A stretch of DNA of 64,000 bases, taken from Bradyrhizobium sp. CB1650 (GTDB lineage Bacteria; Pseudomonadota; Alphaproteobacteria; Rhizobiales; Xanthobacteraceae). Where the stretch lies: contig NZ_CP121695.1 of the NCBI RefSeq assembly GCF_029761915.1, positions 4,741,501 through 4,805,500 of the forward strand, written 5' to 3'. A program made the translations under genes and the position numbers. Positions 36,364-45,260 of this stretch are shown piece after piece. Position 1 is the first letter of the stretch. Every line of letters begins with the position of its first letter. The notes under the pieces are model-generated. The model ran no database searches. It was given only the letters and a program-made list of their open reading frames with translations, and had not been told where the DNA came from.

Positions 36364-37094
36364 TGCATCTGTTGACCAGCCCCGAAGCCTGGGCCGCGCT
36401 CCTGACCCTGACCTCGCTCGAGATCGTGCTCGGGATCGACAACGTCATCTTCATTTCCGTCATCGTATCCCGCATTCCGGAAAAGCAGGCCAACCGCGCG
36501 CGCCAGATCGGACTGGGGCTGGCGCTGGTGTTTCGCATCATCCTGCTCAGCGCACTGGTCTGGCTGATCGGTTTGACGGAGCCGGTTTTCACCGTGAAGG
36601 GCAATGCGTTTTCCTGGCGTGACATCATCCTGATCGGCGGCGGCCTGTTCCTGATCGCCAAGGCCACGCACGAGATTCACGGTGAGGTCGAGGCCGACGA
36701 GGCGGGCGACGAGGATGCATCCGGCCGCAGCGCCTTCTTCTGGGTGATCGCCCAGATCATCGTCATCGACATGGTGTTCTCGCTGGACTCGATCATCACC
36801 GCGATCGGGATGGCGCAGGACATCGAGATCATGATCGCGGCCGTCGTGATCGCCTGCCTGATCATGTACATCTCGTCGGGGCCGGTGGCGCGATTTATCG
36901 CAGAGCATCCGACCACCAAGATGCTGGCGCTGGCGTTCCTGGTGCTGATCGGCGTCGCGCTGGTGGCGGATGGATTCAAGTTTCACATTCCGCGCGGCTA
37001 CATCTATTTCGCAATTGCGTTCTCGGCGGCGGTGGAGTTCTTCAACGTGCTGGCGAAGCGCAACCGCAAGAAGGCCGGCCAATCGCCGCTGTAG
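36360..37094 (+). CDS. TerC family integral membrane protein
   Basis: This 244-residue protein has seven predicted helices. The two intramembrane aspartate motifs of the TerC family are LEIVLGIDNVIFISVI and MVFSLDSIITAIG, a repeat of the same half-site. An acidic cytoplasmic loop (EVEADEAGDEDASG) separates the two halves. TerC proteins are linked to tellurite resistance and to manganese or other metal export. The start ATG overlaps the pcs stop (ATGA; a second ATG follows at once), so synthesis is coupled to Pcs. Confidence 0.9.
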   Translation: MMHLLTSPEAWAALLTLTSLEIVLGIDNVIFISVIVSRIPEKQANRARQIGLGLALVFRIILLSALVWLIGLTEPVFTVKGNAFSWRDIILIGGGLFLIAKATHEIHGEVEADEAGDEDASGRSAFFWVIAQIIVIDMVFSLDSIITAIGMAQDIEIMIAAVVIACLIMYISSGPVARFIAEHPTTKMLALAFLVLIGVALVADGFKFHIPRGYIYFAIAFSAAVEFFNVLAKRNRKKAGQSPL

Positions 37095-37177
37095 TCGTTC
37101 GATCCGGTGTCGAGTTGACAACGCAGGCGCGATGCCTTTCGCTTGTAAGGCGAGGCGGGGAGCGAGGAGGCGATGCG

Positions 37178-38152
37178 ATGACCAAAGCCGTCCGGGTGCA
37201 CAAGGTCGGAGGTCCCGAGGCCCTGGTCTATGAGACCGTCGACGTGCCGGCGCCGGGCCCCGGCGAAGTGCGCATCCGCCAGCACGCGGTCGGGCTGAAC
37301 TTCATCGACGTCTATTATCGCACCGGGCTCTACAAGGCGCCGGGGCTTCCCTTCGTCGCCGGCAACGAGGCCGCGGGCGAGGTCGTCGCGGTCGGACCCG
37401 GCGTGACGCATTTCCATCCCGGCGATCGCGTTGCCTACTACCACAATCTCGGCGCCTATGCCGGCGAGCGCAACATCCCCTGGGAGCGGCTGGTCAAGCT
37501 GCCCGACCACGTCACCTACGAGCAGGGCGCCGTGCTGATGCTGAAGGGGTTGACGGTCTGGTATCTCCTGCACAAGACCTTCAAGGTCGAGCCGCATCAT
37601 CGCGTGCTGATCCATGCCGCCGCCGGCGGCATCGGCCTTCTCGCCTGCCAATGGGCGCGGGCAATGGGAGCGCATGTGATCGGCACGGTCGGTTCGCGCA
37701 CCAAGGCCGAACTCGCGGAGGCGAATGGCTGCGACCACGTCATTCTCTACAACGAAGAGGATTTCGTCGCGCGCGTGAAGCAGATCAGCCGCAACGAAGG
37801 CTGCGACGTGGTCTATGACGGCGTCGGCAAGGCGACATTCCCGGGCTCGCTCGCCTGCTTGAAGCCGCGCGGCATGTTCGTCTCGTTCGGCAATGCCTCG
37901 GGTCCGGTGCCGCCCTTCGCAATCGCTGAGCTCAACAATCACGGCTCGCTGTTTGCGACCCGGCCGAAGCTCAACGACTACATCGGCAAGCGCTCGGAGC
38001 TGCTGGAAGGTGCTGACACGCTGTTTGCCGCCGTGATCAGCGGCAAGCTGCACGTACCGATCAACCACGCCTATGCGCTCAAGGATGCAGCGAAGGCGCA
38101 TATCGATCTCGAAAGCCGCAATACGACGGGCGCCTCGATCTTGAAGCCGTGA
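37178..38152 (+). CDS. qor: NADPH:quinone oxidoreductase (Qor type)
   Basis: This 324-residue zinc-free medium-chain dehydrogenase reduces quinones with NADPH. The GroES-like N-terminal domain has GLNFIDVYYRTGLYKAPGLP and the Rossmann domain has AAAGGIGLLACQWARAMGA, both Qor signatures. The catalytic zinc ligands of alcohol dehydrogenases are absent. The ATG at 37178 follows GGAGG by eight bases, so the longer open frame is rejected. It lies 83 bases after the TerC-family gene in the same direction and ends before the palindromic repeat at 38179. Confidence 0.9.
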   Translation: MTKAVRVHKVGGPEALVYETVDVPAPGPGEVRIRQHAVGLNFIDVYYRTGLYKAPGLPFVAGNEAAGEVVAVGPGVTHFHPGDRVAYYHNLGAYAGERNIPWERLVKLPDHVTYEQGAVLMLKGLTVWYLLHKTFKVEPHHRVLIHAAAGGIGLLACQWARAMGAHVIGTVGSRTKAELAEANGCDHVILYNEEDFVARVKQISRNEGCDVVYDGVGKATFPGSLACLKPRGMFVSFGNASGPVPPFAIAELNNHGSLFATRPKLNDYIGKRSELLEGADTLFAAVISGKLHVPINHAYALKDAAKAHIDLESRNTTGASILKP

Positions 38153-38178
38153 CAGGCGTGCGCCACCGTTGAGAGGCA

Positions 38179-38264
38179 CGTCATGCCCGGGCTTGTCCCG
38201 GGCATCCACGTTCTTGGTGCCGTGTGTCAAGGCGTGGATGGCCGGGACAAGCCCGGCCATGACG
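38179..38264. repeat. Rhizobial intergenic palindromic repeat, complete copy
   Basis: Two arms of about 32 bases (CGTCATGCCCGGGCTTGTCC ... and the inverse ending GGCCATGACG) form a long inverted repeat. Each arm also folds on itself (CCCGGG or CCGG stems around CTTGT). The arms differ by paired, stem-preserving changes, which suggests selection for structure. A degenerate copy is at 22615-22678. It separates the convergent qor and aminotransferase genes and may stop transcription from both sides. Confidence 0.8.
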
Positions 38265-38279
38265 GAGAATGCGGGGCGC

Positions 38280-39476
38280 TTATGCCACCCGCCGTGCCGC
38301 CCCGGCCTTGGTCAGGATCGCATCCAGGCAATCGACCATCTCGGCGATCTCCTGCCGTGCGACATTCAGCGCCGGCATGAAGCGCAGCGTGTCGACCTGC
38401 GGTGCATTCAGGAGCACACCTTTTTCAAACGCCTGTGCCACGATGGCGGGCGCGATCGGCAGCTTGAGGTCGAGCGCCAGCAACAGGCCGCGGCCACGCA
38501 CGCCGCCAAGGCCATGCCGGGTCGAGATCTTCCGCAACTCGCTCTCGAGCAGGAGGCCGGTGTCCGCGACCGACTTCAGGAAGTCGGGCTTGCTGACCTG
38601 CTCCAGTACGGCGAGCCCGGCTGCGCACATGATCGGGTTGCCGTTGAACGTGCCGCCCTGGTCGCCATGCTCGAAACACGACGCGCGTTCGGTCGCAAGC
38701 AGCGCCGCAAGCGGCACGCCGCCGCCGATGCCCTTGCCGAGCGTCATGATGTCGGGCGCAATCCCTGCATGCTCGTAGTGGAAGAGCTTTCCGGTCCGGC
38801 CCATGCCGGTCTGGATCTCGTCGAGGATCAGCAACAGGCCATGCGCCGCGGTGAGCGCGCGCAGCTCCTGCAAGAACTTGTCGGTTGCCGGCCACACACC
38901 GGACTCGCCCTGGATCGGCTCCAGCATCACGGCGACGGTGTTGTCGTTGATCAGCGCTTCGACCGAGGCGATGTCGTTCAGCTTCGCCTTCTTGAAGCCG
39001 GCGACCTTCGGTTCGAACAGCGGCTCGAAGGCCTTCTTGCCCGATGCCGACATCGTCGCCAGCGTGCGGCCGTGAAAGCCGCCTTCGAAGGTGATGATCT
39101 CGAACGCGCCGCCCTTGTGCAGGCTGCCATATTTGCGCGCGAGCTTGATTGCGCCCTCATTGGCCTCCGCGCCGGAATTGGCGAAGAACACCTGGTCGAA
39201 TGCGCTGTTTTCGACCAGGGCCTGCGCGAGCTTGAGGCTCGGCTCGTTGTAGAAGGCAGGGCTCGGCGTCAGCAGGCGCTTGGCCTGCGACGCCAGCGCC
39301 TCGGCAATGACCGGCGGCGAGTGGCCGAGGCTGTTGACGGCCCAGCCCTGCACGAAATCGAGATAACGCTTGCGGCTGTCGTCCCAGAGGTAGGAGCCCG
39401 CGCCGCGGACGAACACGGCCTTGGGCCGTGCGGTGATGTCCATCAGCGCATCATACGGATGGGTGGCGTTGGTCAT
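38280..39476 (-). CDS. argD: Class III aminotransferase, acetylornithine type
   Basis: This 398-residue PLP enzyme has [36 protein letters not shown], the PLP-phosphate region [12 protein letters not shown] and the Schiff-base lysine in [14 protein letters not shown]. These fit acetylornithine/succinyl-diaminopimelate aminotransferases of arginine and lysine synthesis. Other class III ornithine-type transaminases share them, so the substrate is not certain. No other arg genes adjoin it. The ATG at 39476 follows AGAGGAG by six bases. The frame remains open upstream to about 39611 across a terminator-like hairpin, so a longer N-terminus is thought unlikely. Confidence 0.85.
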   Translation of the reverse strand: MTNATHPYDALMDITARPKAVFVRGAGSYLWDDSRKRYLDFVQGWAVNSLGHSPPVIAEALASQAKRLLTPSPAFYNEPSLKLAQALVENSAFDQVFFANSGAEANEGAIKLARKYGSLHKGGAFEIITFEGGFHGRTLATMSASGKKAFEPLFEPKVAGFKKAKLNDIASVEALINDNTVAVMLEPIQGESGVWPATDKFLQELRALTAAHGLLLILDEIQTGMGRTGKLFHYEHAGIAPDIMTLGKGIGGGVPLAALLATERASCFEHGDQGGTFNGNPIMCAAGLAVLEQVSKPDFLKSVADTGLLLESELRKISTRHGLGGVRGRGLLLALDLKLPIAPAIVAQAFEKGVLLNAPQVDTLRFMPALNVARQEIAEMVDCLDAILTKAGAARRVA

Positions 39477-39916
39477 GTCGAACTCCTCTGGAGGCGGGTG
39501 GAAAAGGCGCGCGAAAAGCAAGAAGGCCGCACTTTGCGGGTGCGGCCTTCTCGAAAACTCTGCTGATGTCAGTGCTTCAGCGGCGTCGTCGGACATGGCG
39601 CAACCCATCATCGTCGCGGGTGCGACGACGGAAAGCTGCGCGGCGGAGGGTCCGAGAATTGATCATGGGGCGCGGCCATACAGCCGAACGGCAGGGTTTG
39701 TCAAGGTGGCGCTCTTCCAACGGCAGAACGGACAGTGCGGTCCCGACTTAGGCACCGGCCGCGCCGGATCTCGATCATTCGATCAATCCGATCAACCGTC
39801 TCGCATAGAAACCATCGGGCCTCTAGCGCGTTTGTGATCAAGGGACGCGGCTTGGTTCGAACCAGAAGTGCGCCGAATCAGACCAAAAGGGCGGGACCAA
39901 CCAGACAGTTTGAGCC
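39477..39916. other. Leader and intergenic region between argD and the next gene
   Basis: Apart from the hairpin at 39521-39551, the region shows no convincing gene. Positions 39560-39740 contain tRNA-unlike, GC-rich sequence and short open frames only. The promoters of the two divergent genes should lie here. Confidence 0.4.
39521..39551 (-). promoter_or_regulatory. Terminator-like hairpin in the argD leader
   Basis: An 11-bp perfect stem (AGAAGGCCGCA with its complement) closes a nine-base loop. On the minus strand it is followed by TTGCTTTT, an interrupted T run. It lies 45-75 bases before the argD ATG, inside the leader. This could be an attenuator, or the terminator of a short upstream RNA. 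Confidence 0.5.
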
Positions 39917-40861
39917 TTGTCCAATACGCCTTACCCCATCGACCTCGACAGCATTCGCGGCGCATTTCCGCCGGGCATCGACGCGCCGTCCCTGCTGCTC
40001 GATTTTGCCAGTTGGCTCAAGGGCCGCCCCTGGGGCAGCGTCGGCTGCTTCTCGCTGCAGGGTCAGTTCTCCGATCAGGCGCCGATCTTCGACGGCAGCC
40101 CGTTGCGCGACAGGTTCGCGCTGTTCATGCGCTTGCCGGACGGCTCGGCCGTCGGCGGCTGGTACGGCGCCGGTCTCGACCGCGACAATCCGCCCATCGT
40201 CGGATTAGGTTCGGAGGGCGACTATGCGGTTCTCGCGCCGACGCTCGACGGCCTGCTGGGGCGATTGACGTCGCAAGCGTTTGAAAATGCTTGGCACGAT
40301 CTGATGCCGGATGAGGAGGTCGAATGCCAGACGATCGAGCTCGCTCAGTGGCTGGCGGGGCGCGCGCCCGGCGAGCTGCCGGTCCCGCCTGAGGAACCCT
40401 CGTCGGAGCTGCCGGATTTCCGCGGCTTCGTCGAGAAATGGAGCCGGGATCGCGAGGACTATTGGGCCAATCACCGGATGATGGCGGAGCTCGGCTGGCG
40501 GCTTGCGGCGCACCTGCCGAAGGGCAAGAACGCCTGGGACAAGACGCGCTTCGAGATCGCGATCGTCGGCGCGCAATATCAGGCGCGGGTTCTATCGCGC
40601 GGGCCGCAGCCGTTCGAGGAGGCTGCATCGATCGAATCCCTATTGCGCGACTTGCGCGAGGAGATGCGGCGGACGCAGCCCGAGCTGGGGTTGTGGTACG
40701 CGATGAGCTTCGGGCTCTATGCCGACGGTCGCGTCATGCCGAACTTCGAATACGACGTGCGCCCGACCATCGACGGCGAGCCAGCGAAACTGTCCGAAGC
40801 CAAGGCAGATCTCGCCCGGGCGCCGCGGCCGGAGCGCTGGGTACCGAAGTGGTTGATCTGA
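39917..40861 (+). CDS. Immunity-protein-like hypothetical protein
   Basis: This 314-residue soluble protein starts at a TTG. The N-terminal part (about residues 15-125) has a SMI1/KNR4 (SUKH)-like look with FDGSPLRDRFALFMRLPDG and PIVGLGSEGDYAVLA. The C-terminal part (about 240-314) has the pattern of YezG/DUF600-type immunity proteins: LRDLREEMRRTQPELG, WYAMSFGLYADGRVMPNFEY and PRPERWVPKWLI. Such domains neutralise polymorphic toxins, but no toxin gene is adjacent. Both assignments are by eye and tentative. The start codon is weakly supported by a ribosome site. Confidence 0.55.
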   Translation: MSNTPYPIDLDSIRGAFPPGIDAPSLLLDFASWLKGRPWGSVGCFSLQGQFSDQAPIFDGSPLRDRFALFMRLPDGSAVGGWYGAGLDRDNPPIVGLGSEGDYAVLAPTLDGLLGRLTSQAFENAWHDLMPDEEVECQTIELAQWLAGRAPGELPVPPEEPSSELPDFRGFVEKWSRDREDYWANHRMMAELGWRLAAHLPKGKNAWDKTRFEIAIVGAQYQARVLSRGPQPFEEAASIESLLRDLREEMRRTQPELGLWYAMSFGLYADGRVMPNFEYDVRPTIDGEPAKLSEAKADLARAPRPERWVPKWLI

Positions 40862-40871
40862 CGCAGCGAGA

Positions 40872-42197
40872 TCAGAATCCCGCGACGCTGCCGTGCAGAT
40901 CGTATGCGTCCGCGCGCTCGATCTTCGCGGTGACGATCTCGCCGACGCGCAGGGGACGGCGGCTCGAGAGATAGACGGCGCCGTCGATCTCCGGCGCATC
41001 CGCTTTCGAGCGACCTTTTGCGACGGTCGGGCCGACCTCGTCGATGATCACCTGCTGGCGGGTGCCGACCTTGCGTTTCAGCCGTCGCGCGGAGATCTTC
41101 TGCTGCCGCGCCATCAGCGCGTTGTAGCGCTCCTGCTTCACCTCGTCCGGCACGGCGCCGGGAAGTGCATTCGATGTGGCGCCCGCGACCGGCTCGTATT
41201 TGAAGCAGCCGACGCGATCGATCTCGGCCTCATCCAGCCAGTCGAGCAGATAGGCGAAATCGGAATCGGTCTCGCCGGGGAAGCCGACGATGAAGGTCGA
41301 GCGCAAGGCGAGATCAGGACATTCCTCCCGCCAGCGCTTGATCCGCGCCAGCGTCTTGTCCTGCGCCGCCGGCCGCTTCATCGCCTTCAGCACCTCCGGG
41401 CTTGCATGCTGGAAGGGGATGTCGAGATAGGGCAGCACCTTGCCCTCGGTCATCAGCGCGATGACCTCGTCGACATGCGGGTAGGGGTAGACGTATTGCA
41501 GCCGGACCCAGGCGCCGAGCTCGCCGAGCTCGCGCGTAAGGTCGAGGAACCTGGCGCGCACCGCCCGATCCTTCCACGGGCTTTCGGCATATTTCAGATC
41601 GACACCGTAGGCCGAGGTGTCCTGCGAGATGACCAGCAGCTCCTTGACGCCGGCGCCGACGAGCCGCTCGGCCTCGCGCAGCACGTCATTGGCCGGTCGC
41701 GAGACGAGGTCGCCGCGCAGCTTCGGAATGATGCAGAAGGTGCAGCGGTTGTTGCAGCCCTCGGAGATCTTCAGGTAGGCGTAGTGGCGCGGCGTCAGCT
41801 TGATGCCCTGTGGGGGCACCAGGTCGAGATGCGGATTGTGCGCCGGCGGCAAGGCGCGGTGCACGGCATCGAGCACGCTCTCGTACTGCTGCGGGCCGGA
41901 TATCGAGAGTACGCCGGGATAGGCCTGCTCGATCTGCTCGGGCTCGGCGCCCATGCAGCCGGTCACGATCACCTTGCCGTTCTCGGCCATGGCCTCGCCG
42001 ATCGCCGAGAGCGACTCCTGCTTGGCGCTATCGAGGAAGCCACAGGTGTTGACGATGACGATGTCGGCCCCGTCATGCTTGCGGGCGAGCTCGTAGCCCT
42101 CGGCGCGCAGCCGCGTGATGATGCGCTCGGAATCCACCAATGCCTTGGGACACCCGAGCGACACGAAGCTGACCTTGGGCGCAGCCGTCTGATCCAT
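40872..42197 (-). CDS. rimO: Ribosomal protein S12 methylthiotransferase RimO
   Basis: This 441-residue radical-SAM enzyme adds a methylthio group to an aspartate of ribosomal protein S12. The N-terminal Fe-S domain has [25 protein letters not shown] and VTGCMGAE. The radical SAM cluster is bound by C-x3-C-x2-C in [14 protein letters not shown]-terminal TRAM-like domain follows. The [11 protein letters not shown] block separates RimO from the related MiaB. The length is normal. Its end lies 10 bases from the end of the opposing immunity-like gene. Confidence 0.95.
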   Translation of the reverse strand: MDQTAAPKVSFVSLGCPKALVDSERIITRLRAEGYELARKHDGADIVIVNTCGFLDSAKQESLSAIGEAMAENGKVIVTGCMGAEPEQIEQAYPGVLSISGPQQYESVLDAVHRALPPAHNPHLDLVPPQGIKLTPRHYAYLKISEGCNNRCTFCIIPKLRGDLVSRPANDVLREAERLVGAGVKELLVISQDTSAYGVDLKYAESPWKDRAVRARFLDLTRELGELGAWVRLQYVYPYPHVDEVIALMTEGKVLPYLDIPFQHASPEVLKAMKRPAAQDKTLARIKRWREECPDLALRSTFIVGFPGETDSDFAYLLDWLDEAEIDRVGCFKYEPVAGATSNALPGAVPDEVKQERYNALMARQQKISARRLKRKVGTRQQVIIDEVGPTVAKGRSKADAPEIDGAVYLSSRRPLRVGEIVTAKIERADAYDLHGSVAGF

Positions 42198-42311
42198 ACC
42201 TAAATCTGCCTGATTGACCGCTTGCAGCTAGTCCTAATTTCCCACAATTACAACCCTTTGCATGGCGCCCCGGCGTGCTATGGATGCGAGGCCGGGTGGG
42301 TGAGTTGAGCG

Positions 42312-42902
42312 ATGAGCGCCGAACAGTCGCCGAAAATTGTGATTGTCGACGAAAGCCCGATCCGGGCCGCGATCCTTGAGGAAGGCTTGCGGGAGGCGGG
42401 CTTCACCGAGGTCGTGCATATCCGCGAGATGCAGAGCCTGCTCGCGCGCATCTACGCCGTCGACCCCGACATCATCCTGATCGATCTGGAAAACCCCAGC
42501 CGCGACGTCCTGGAACAGATGTTCCAGGTCAGCCGCGCCGTGCGGCGGCCGATCGCGATGTTCGTCGACCAGAGCGATTCGGCCTCGATCCAGGCGTCCG
42601 TCGAGGCGGGCGTGTCCGCCTACATCGTCGACGGGTTGAAGAAGGAGCGGATCAAGCCGATCCTCGATCTCTGCGTGTCCCGCTTCAATGCGTTTGCGAA
42701 ACTCCAGGAGGAGCTGGAGCGGACCAAGTCGCAGCTCGAGGACCGCAAGATCATCGAGCGCGCCAAGGGCATCCTGATGAAAGTCAAAGGCCTTACCGAA
42801 GACGAGGCCTATGTGCTGCTGCGCTCCACCGCCATGCGCGAGAAGAAGAAGATCGGCGAGATCGCCCAGTCGATCATCACCGCGTCGGAGATGCTGAAAT
42901 GA
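42312..42902 (+). CDS. nasT: Nitrate/nitrite response antiterminator NasT (REC-ANTAR)
   Basis: This 196-residue response regulator has a receiver domain with IVDESPIRAAIL and the phospho-acceptor position D58 in IILIDLENP. A coiled-coil linker follows, then a C-terminal ANTAR RNA-binding domain, AKGILMKVKGLTEDEAYVLL. NasT binds structured leaders of nitrate-assimilation mRNAs and prevents premature termination. It is held inactive by NasS until nitrate or nitrite is present. It overlaps nasS by four bases (ATGA). The FNT-nirA operon downstream has a long leader that is the expected target. Confidence 0.93.
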   Translation: MSAEQSPKIVIVDESPIRAAILEEGLREAGFTEVVHIREMQSLLARIYAVDPDIILIDLENPSRDVLEQMFQVSRAVRRPIAMFVDQSDSASIQASVEAGVSAYIVDGLKKERIKPILDLCVSRFNAFAKLQEELERTKSQLEDRKIIERAKGILMKVKGLTEDEAYVLLRSTAMREKKKIGEIAQSIITASEMLK

Positions 42903-44068
42903 CCGCTACCCTCCGCATAGGCTTCATCCCGCTGGTCGATGCCGCCGCGCTGATCGTCGCCGTCGACAAGGGGTTTGCCGCCGCCGAAGGGCTCGAGGTC
43001 GAGCTGGTGCGCGAGGTCTCCTGGTCCAACGTCCGCGACAAGCTCAATATCGGCCTGTTCGACGCCGCGCATCTGCTCGCGCCGGTCGCGATCGCATCCT
43101 CGCTCGGGCTCGGCCACGTCAAGGTGCCGATCGCGGCCCCCTTCAACCTCGGCATCAACGGCAATGCGATCACGGTCTCGCCGGCGCTCCACGCTGCGCT
43201 GATGGCGGAGATCGACGGCGACCGCTTCGATCCGCTAGCCACGGCGCAAGCGCTGGCGCGGGTGGTCGCCAGGCGCCGCCAGGCTGGTGCCGAGCCCTTG
43301 ACCTTCGGCATGACCTTTCCGTTCTCGACCCACAACTACCAGCTACGGTTCTGGATGGCGGCGGCGGGCGTGGATCCCGACGAGGATGTGCGCCTGGTGG
43401 TGCTGCCGCCGCCCTACATGGTCGACAGCCTCGCCAACGGCCATGTCGACGCATTCTGCGTGGGCGCGCCCTGGAACTCGGTCGCCGTCGATCTCGGCAT
43501 CGGCCATATCCTGCATTTCGTCTCCGACATCCTCGCGCGCGCGGCGGAGAAGGTACTTGCGGTCCGCCAGGCCTGGGCTGACAAGAATTCCGAAACGGTT
43601 GCCGCTCTCGTGCGCGCCGCGGTCAAGGCGGCCGCGTTCATCGAGCATCCGGAGAACCGGATCGAGGCGGCGCGGATCCTGGCGCAGCCGGAGCGGATCG
43701 GAGTCGATGCCGAGGTGATCCAGCGCACCCTCGATGGGCGGCTCAAGATATCCCCCGACGGTGCGCTGCGCGAAAGCGGTCGCTACCTCCTGGTCGGGCG
43801 CGAAGGGGCAGGGCGGCCCGATCCGGCGCAGGCCGCCTGGCTCTATGCCCAGATGGTGCGTTGGGGACAGACGGCGCTGAGCCCGGAGGCCCTCGTGACG
43901 GCCATGAGTGTGTTCCGGCCGGATCTCTATGACGCCGCGGTGGGGCGGAGTGGGGGCGCCACGGAGGAGCCGGGCGGGGCGCTCGGGGCCTTTGCCGGAC
44001 CTGCCTTCGACCCTCGGGATGTGGCCGGCTATCTCGCCTCATTCGACGTCGCGCGGCGCGGCAGCTAG
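42899..44068 (+). CDS. nasS: Nitrate/nitrite sensor NasS
   Basis: This 389-residue protein is a homologue of the NrtA/CmpA periplasmic nitrate-binding proteins, with GFIPLVDAAALIVAVDKGFAAA, FDAAHLLAPVAIASSLGLGH and DAFCVGAPWNSVA. It has no signal peptide, which marks it as the cytoplasmic sensor NasS rather than a transporter component. NasS sequesters NasT in the absence of nitrate or nitrite. Gene order and the four-base overlap with nasT match the known NasS-NasT pairs of alphaproteobacteria such as Paracoccus and Bradyrhizobium. Confidence 0.9.
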   Translation: MTATLRIGFIPLVDAAALIVAVDKGFAAAEGLEVELVREVSWSNVRDKLNIGLFDAAHLLAPVAIASSLGLGHVKVPIAAPFNLGINGNAITVSPALHAALMAEIDGDRFDPLATAQALARVVARRRQAGAEPLTFGMTFPFSTHNYQLRFWMAAAGVDPDEDVRLVVLPPPYMVDSLANGHVDAFCVGAPWNSVAVDLGIGHILHFVSDILARAAEKVLAVRQAWADKNSETVAALVRAAVKAAAFIEHPENRIEAARILAQPERIGVDAEVIQRTLDGRLKISPDGALRESGRYLLVGREGAGRPDPAQAAWLYAQMVRWGQTALSPEALVTAMSVFRPDLYDAAVGRSGGATEEPGGALGAFAGPAFDPRDVAGYLASFDVARRGS

Positions 44069-44211
44069 CCTGCTCAAAATATAAGCAGAGCGATTCGAAG
44101 CCTAATCTTTGGGCCATTGCTGCCCGAAGCGGCATGAATGCTGATCCACTTCATGCACCGCACATAAATCCAAATAGCTGATTCCATGTGAGTTCTTGGT
44201 TCTTGCTGCGT

Positions 44212-44227
44212 TGGCACACTCCTTGAA
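44212..44227 (+). promoter_or_regulatory. Sigma54-type promoter of the nitrite operon
   Basis: TGGCAC and TTGAA are separated by five bases, the exact spacing of -24/-12 sigma54 promoters (consensus TGGCAC-N5-TTGC). The first half matches perfectly; the second differs at its last conserved base. It lies about 190 bases before the FNT start. Control by NtrC would link the operon to nitrogen limitation. Confidence 0.5.
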
Positions 44228-44416
44228 TAGCAGGACGTGAGCCGCCCGGCGTGGGCGCCGGCGGCCCCAAGTCCATGATGGATTTCCGCAGCAACGAGGC
44301 TGATCGGATCGCCTTGGGAACCGGTCAGGCCGCGTGTGCCTGCAATCGTACTCCCAGCGATCAACGCCGTTTCAACCCGTTGTCGACCGCCAAGCGCGGC
44401 GAGCTGGAGCTTCGAT
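44228..44416 (+). promoter_or_regulatory. Structured mRNA leader, probable NasT target
   Basis: About 180 bases of leader lie between the sigma54-like promoter and the FNT gene. A strong hairpin at 44241-44265 pairs GCCGCC with GGCGGC and GGCG with CGCC around a TGGG loop. A weaker one at 44270-44286 pairs AAGTCC with GGATTT. No clear T-run terminator was found by eye. The target role is inferred from the adjacent nasT-nasS genes. Confidence 0.4.
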
Positions 44417-45247
44417 ATGGATTACGCAAAACCCTCCGACGTCGTGGCCTCGATGGTCGATGCCAGCCTGAAGAAGCTGGCGCTCGGCCCGCGCGACATC
44501 ATGATCCGCGGCGCGATTTCCGGCGCGCTGCTTGGCGCCGCCACCACGCTCGCCTTCACCGGCGCCCTCACGACTGGCCAGCCCCTCGTCGGCGCGCTGA
44601 TCTTTCCGGTCAGCCTCGTGATGATCGTCCTGCTCGGGCTCGAGCTCGTAACCGGCAGCTTCGCCATCGTGCCGCTCGCGCGCCTCGAGGGTAGGGCGAG
44701 CTGGAACGCCGTGATCGCCAACTGGTCCTGGGTCTTCGTCGCCAATCTGATCGGCAGCCTCGCCTTCGGCGTCTTGATCGCGATCTCGCTCACCAACATG
44801 GGCAAGATCGAAGTGGCCGGCGTCGCCGCGCGCATCGTTGCAGTGGCCGAAGCGAAGACGATCGGCAATGCCGCGATCGGCACGGCCGGCATGGTCTCCG
44901 TCTTCGTCAAGGCCATCCTCTGCAACTGGCTGGTCTGCCTCGGCGTCGTCATGGCGATGACCTCGACCTCGACGGTCGGCAAGATCGCGGCGACGTGGCT
45001 GCCGATCTTCCTGTTCTTCGCGCTCGGCTTCGAGCACGCCGTCGTCAACATGTTCGTCATCCCGACCGGCATGCTGCTTGGCGCCAAGGTCAGCCTCTCG
45101 GACTGGTGGCTGTGGAATCAGATTCCCGTGACGCTCGGCAATCTCGTCGGCGGCTTCGTCTTCACCGGTCTTGCGCTCTACGCAACGTACAAGCCCGCAA
45201 AGCCGGCGGCCGACGTGGCGCAGGTCGCGGTCCAGGCAGCAGAGTAG
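44417..45247 (+). CDS. Formate/nitrite transporter family channel
   Basis: This 276-residue member of the FNT family has six transmembrane helices and forms a pentameric channel for monovalent anions. Family blocks include GAISGALLGAATTLAFT, LLGLELVTGSF, CNWLVCLGVVMAM and GFEHAVVNMFVIPTGM. In this operon the substrate is most likely nitrite, supplied to NirA. The ATG at 44417 follows TGGAGC by six bases, so the longer open frame upstream, which falls in the leader, is rejected. nirA begins 13 bases after its stop. Confidence 0.92.
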   Translation: MDYAKPSDVVASMVDASLKKLALGPRDIMIRGAISGALLGAATTLAFTGALTTGQPLVGALIFPVSLVMIVLLGLELVTGSFAIVPLARLEGRASWNAVIANWSWVFVANLIGSLAFGVLIAISLTNMGKIEVAGVAARIVAVAEAKTIGNAAIGTAGMVSVFVKAILCNWLVCLGVVMAMTSTSTVGKIAATWLPIFLFFALGFEHAVVNMFVIPTGMLLGAKVSLSDWWLWNQIPVTLGNLVGGFVFTGLALYATYKPAKPAADVAQVAVQAAE

Positions 45248-45260
45248 GTTCGTTGATCCC

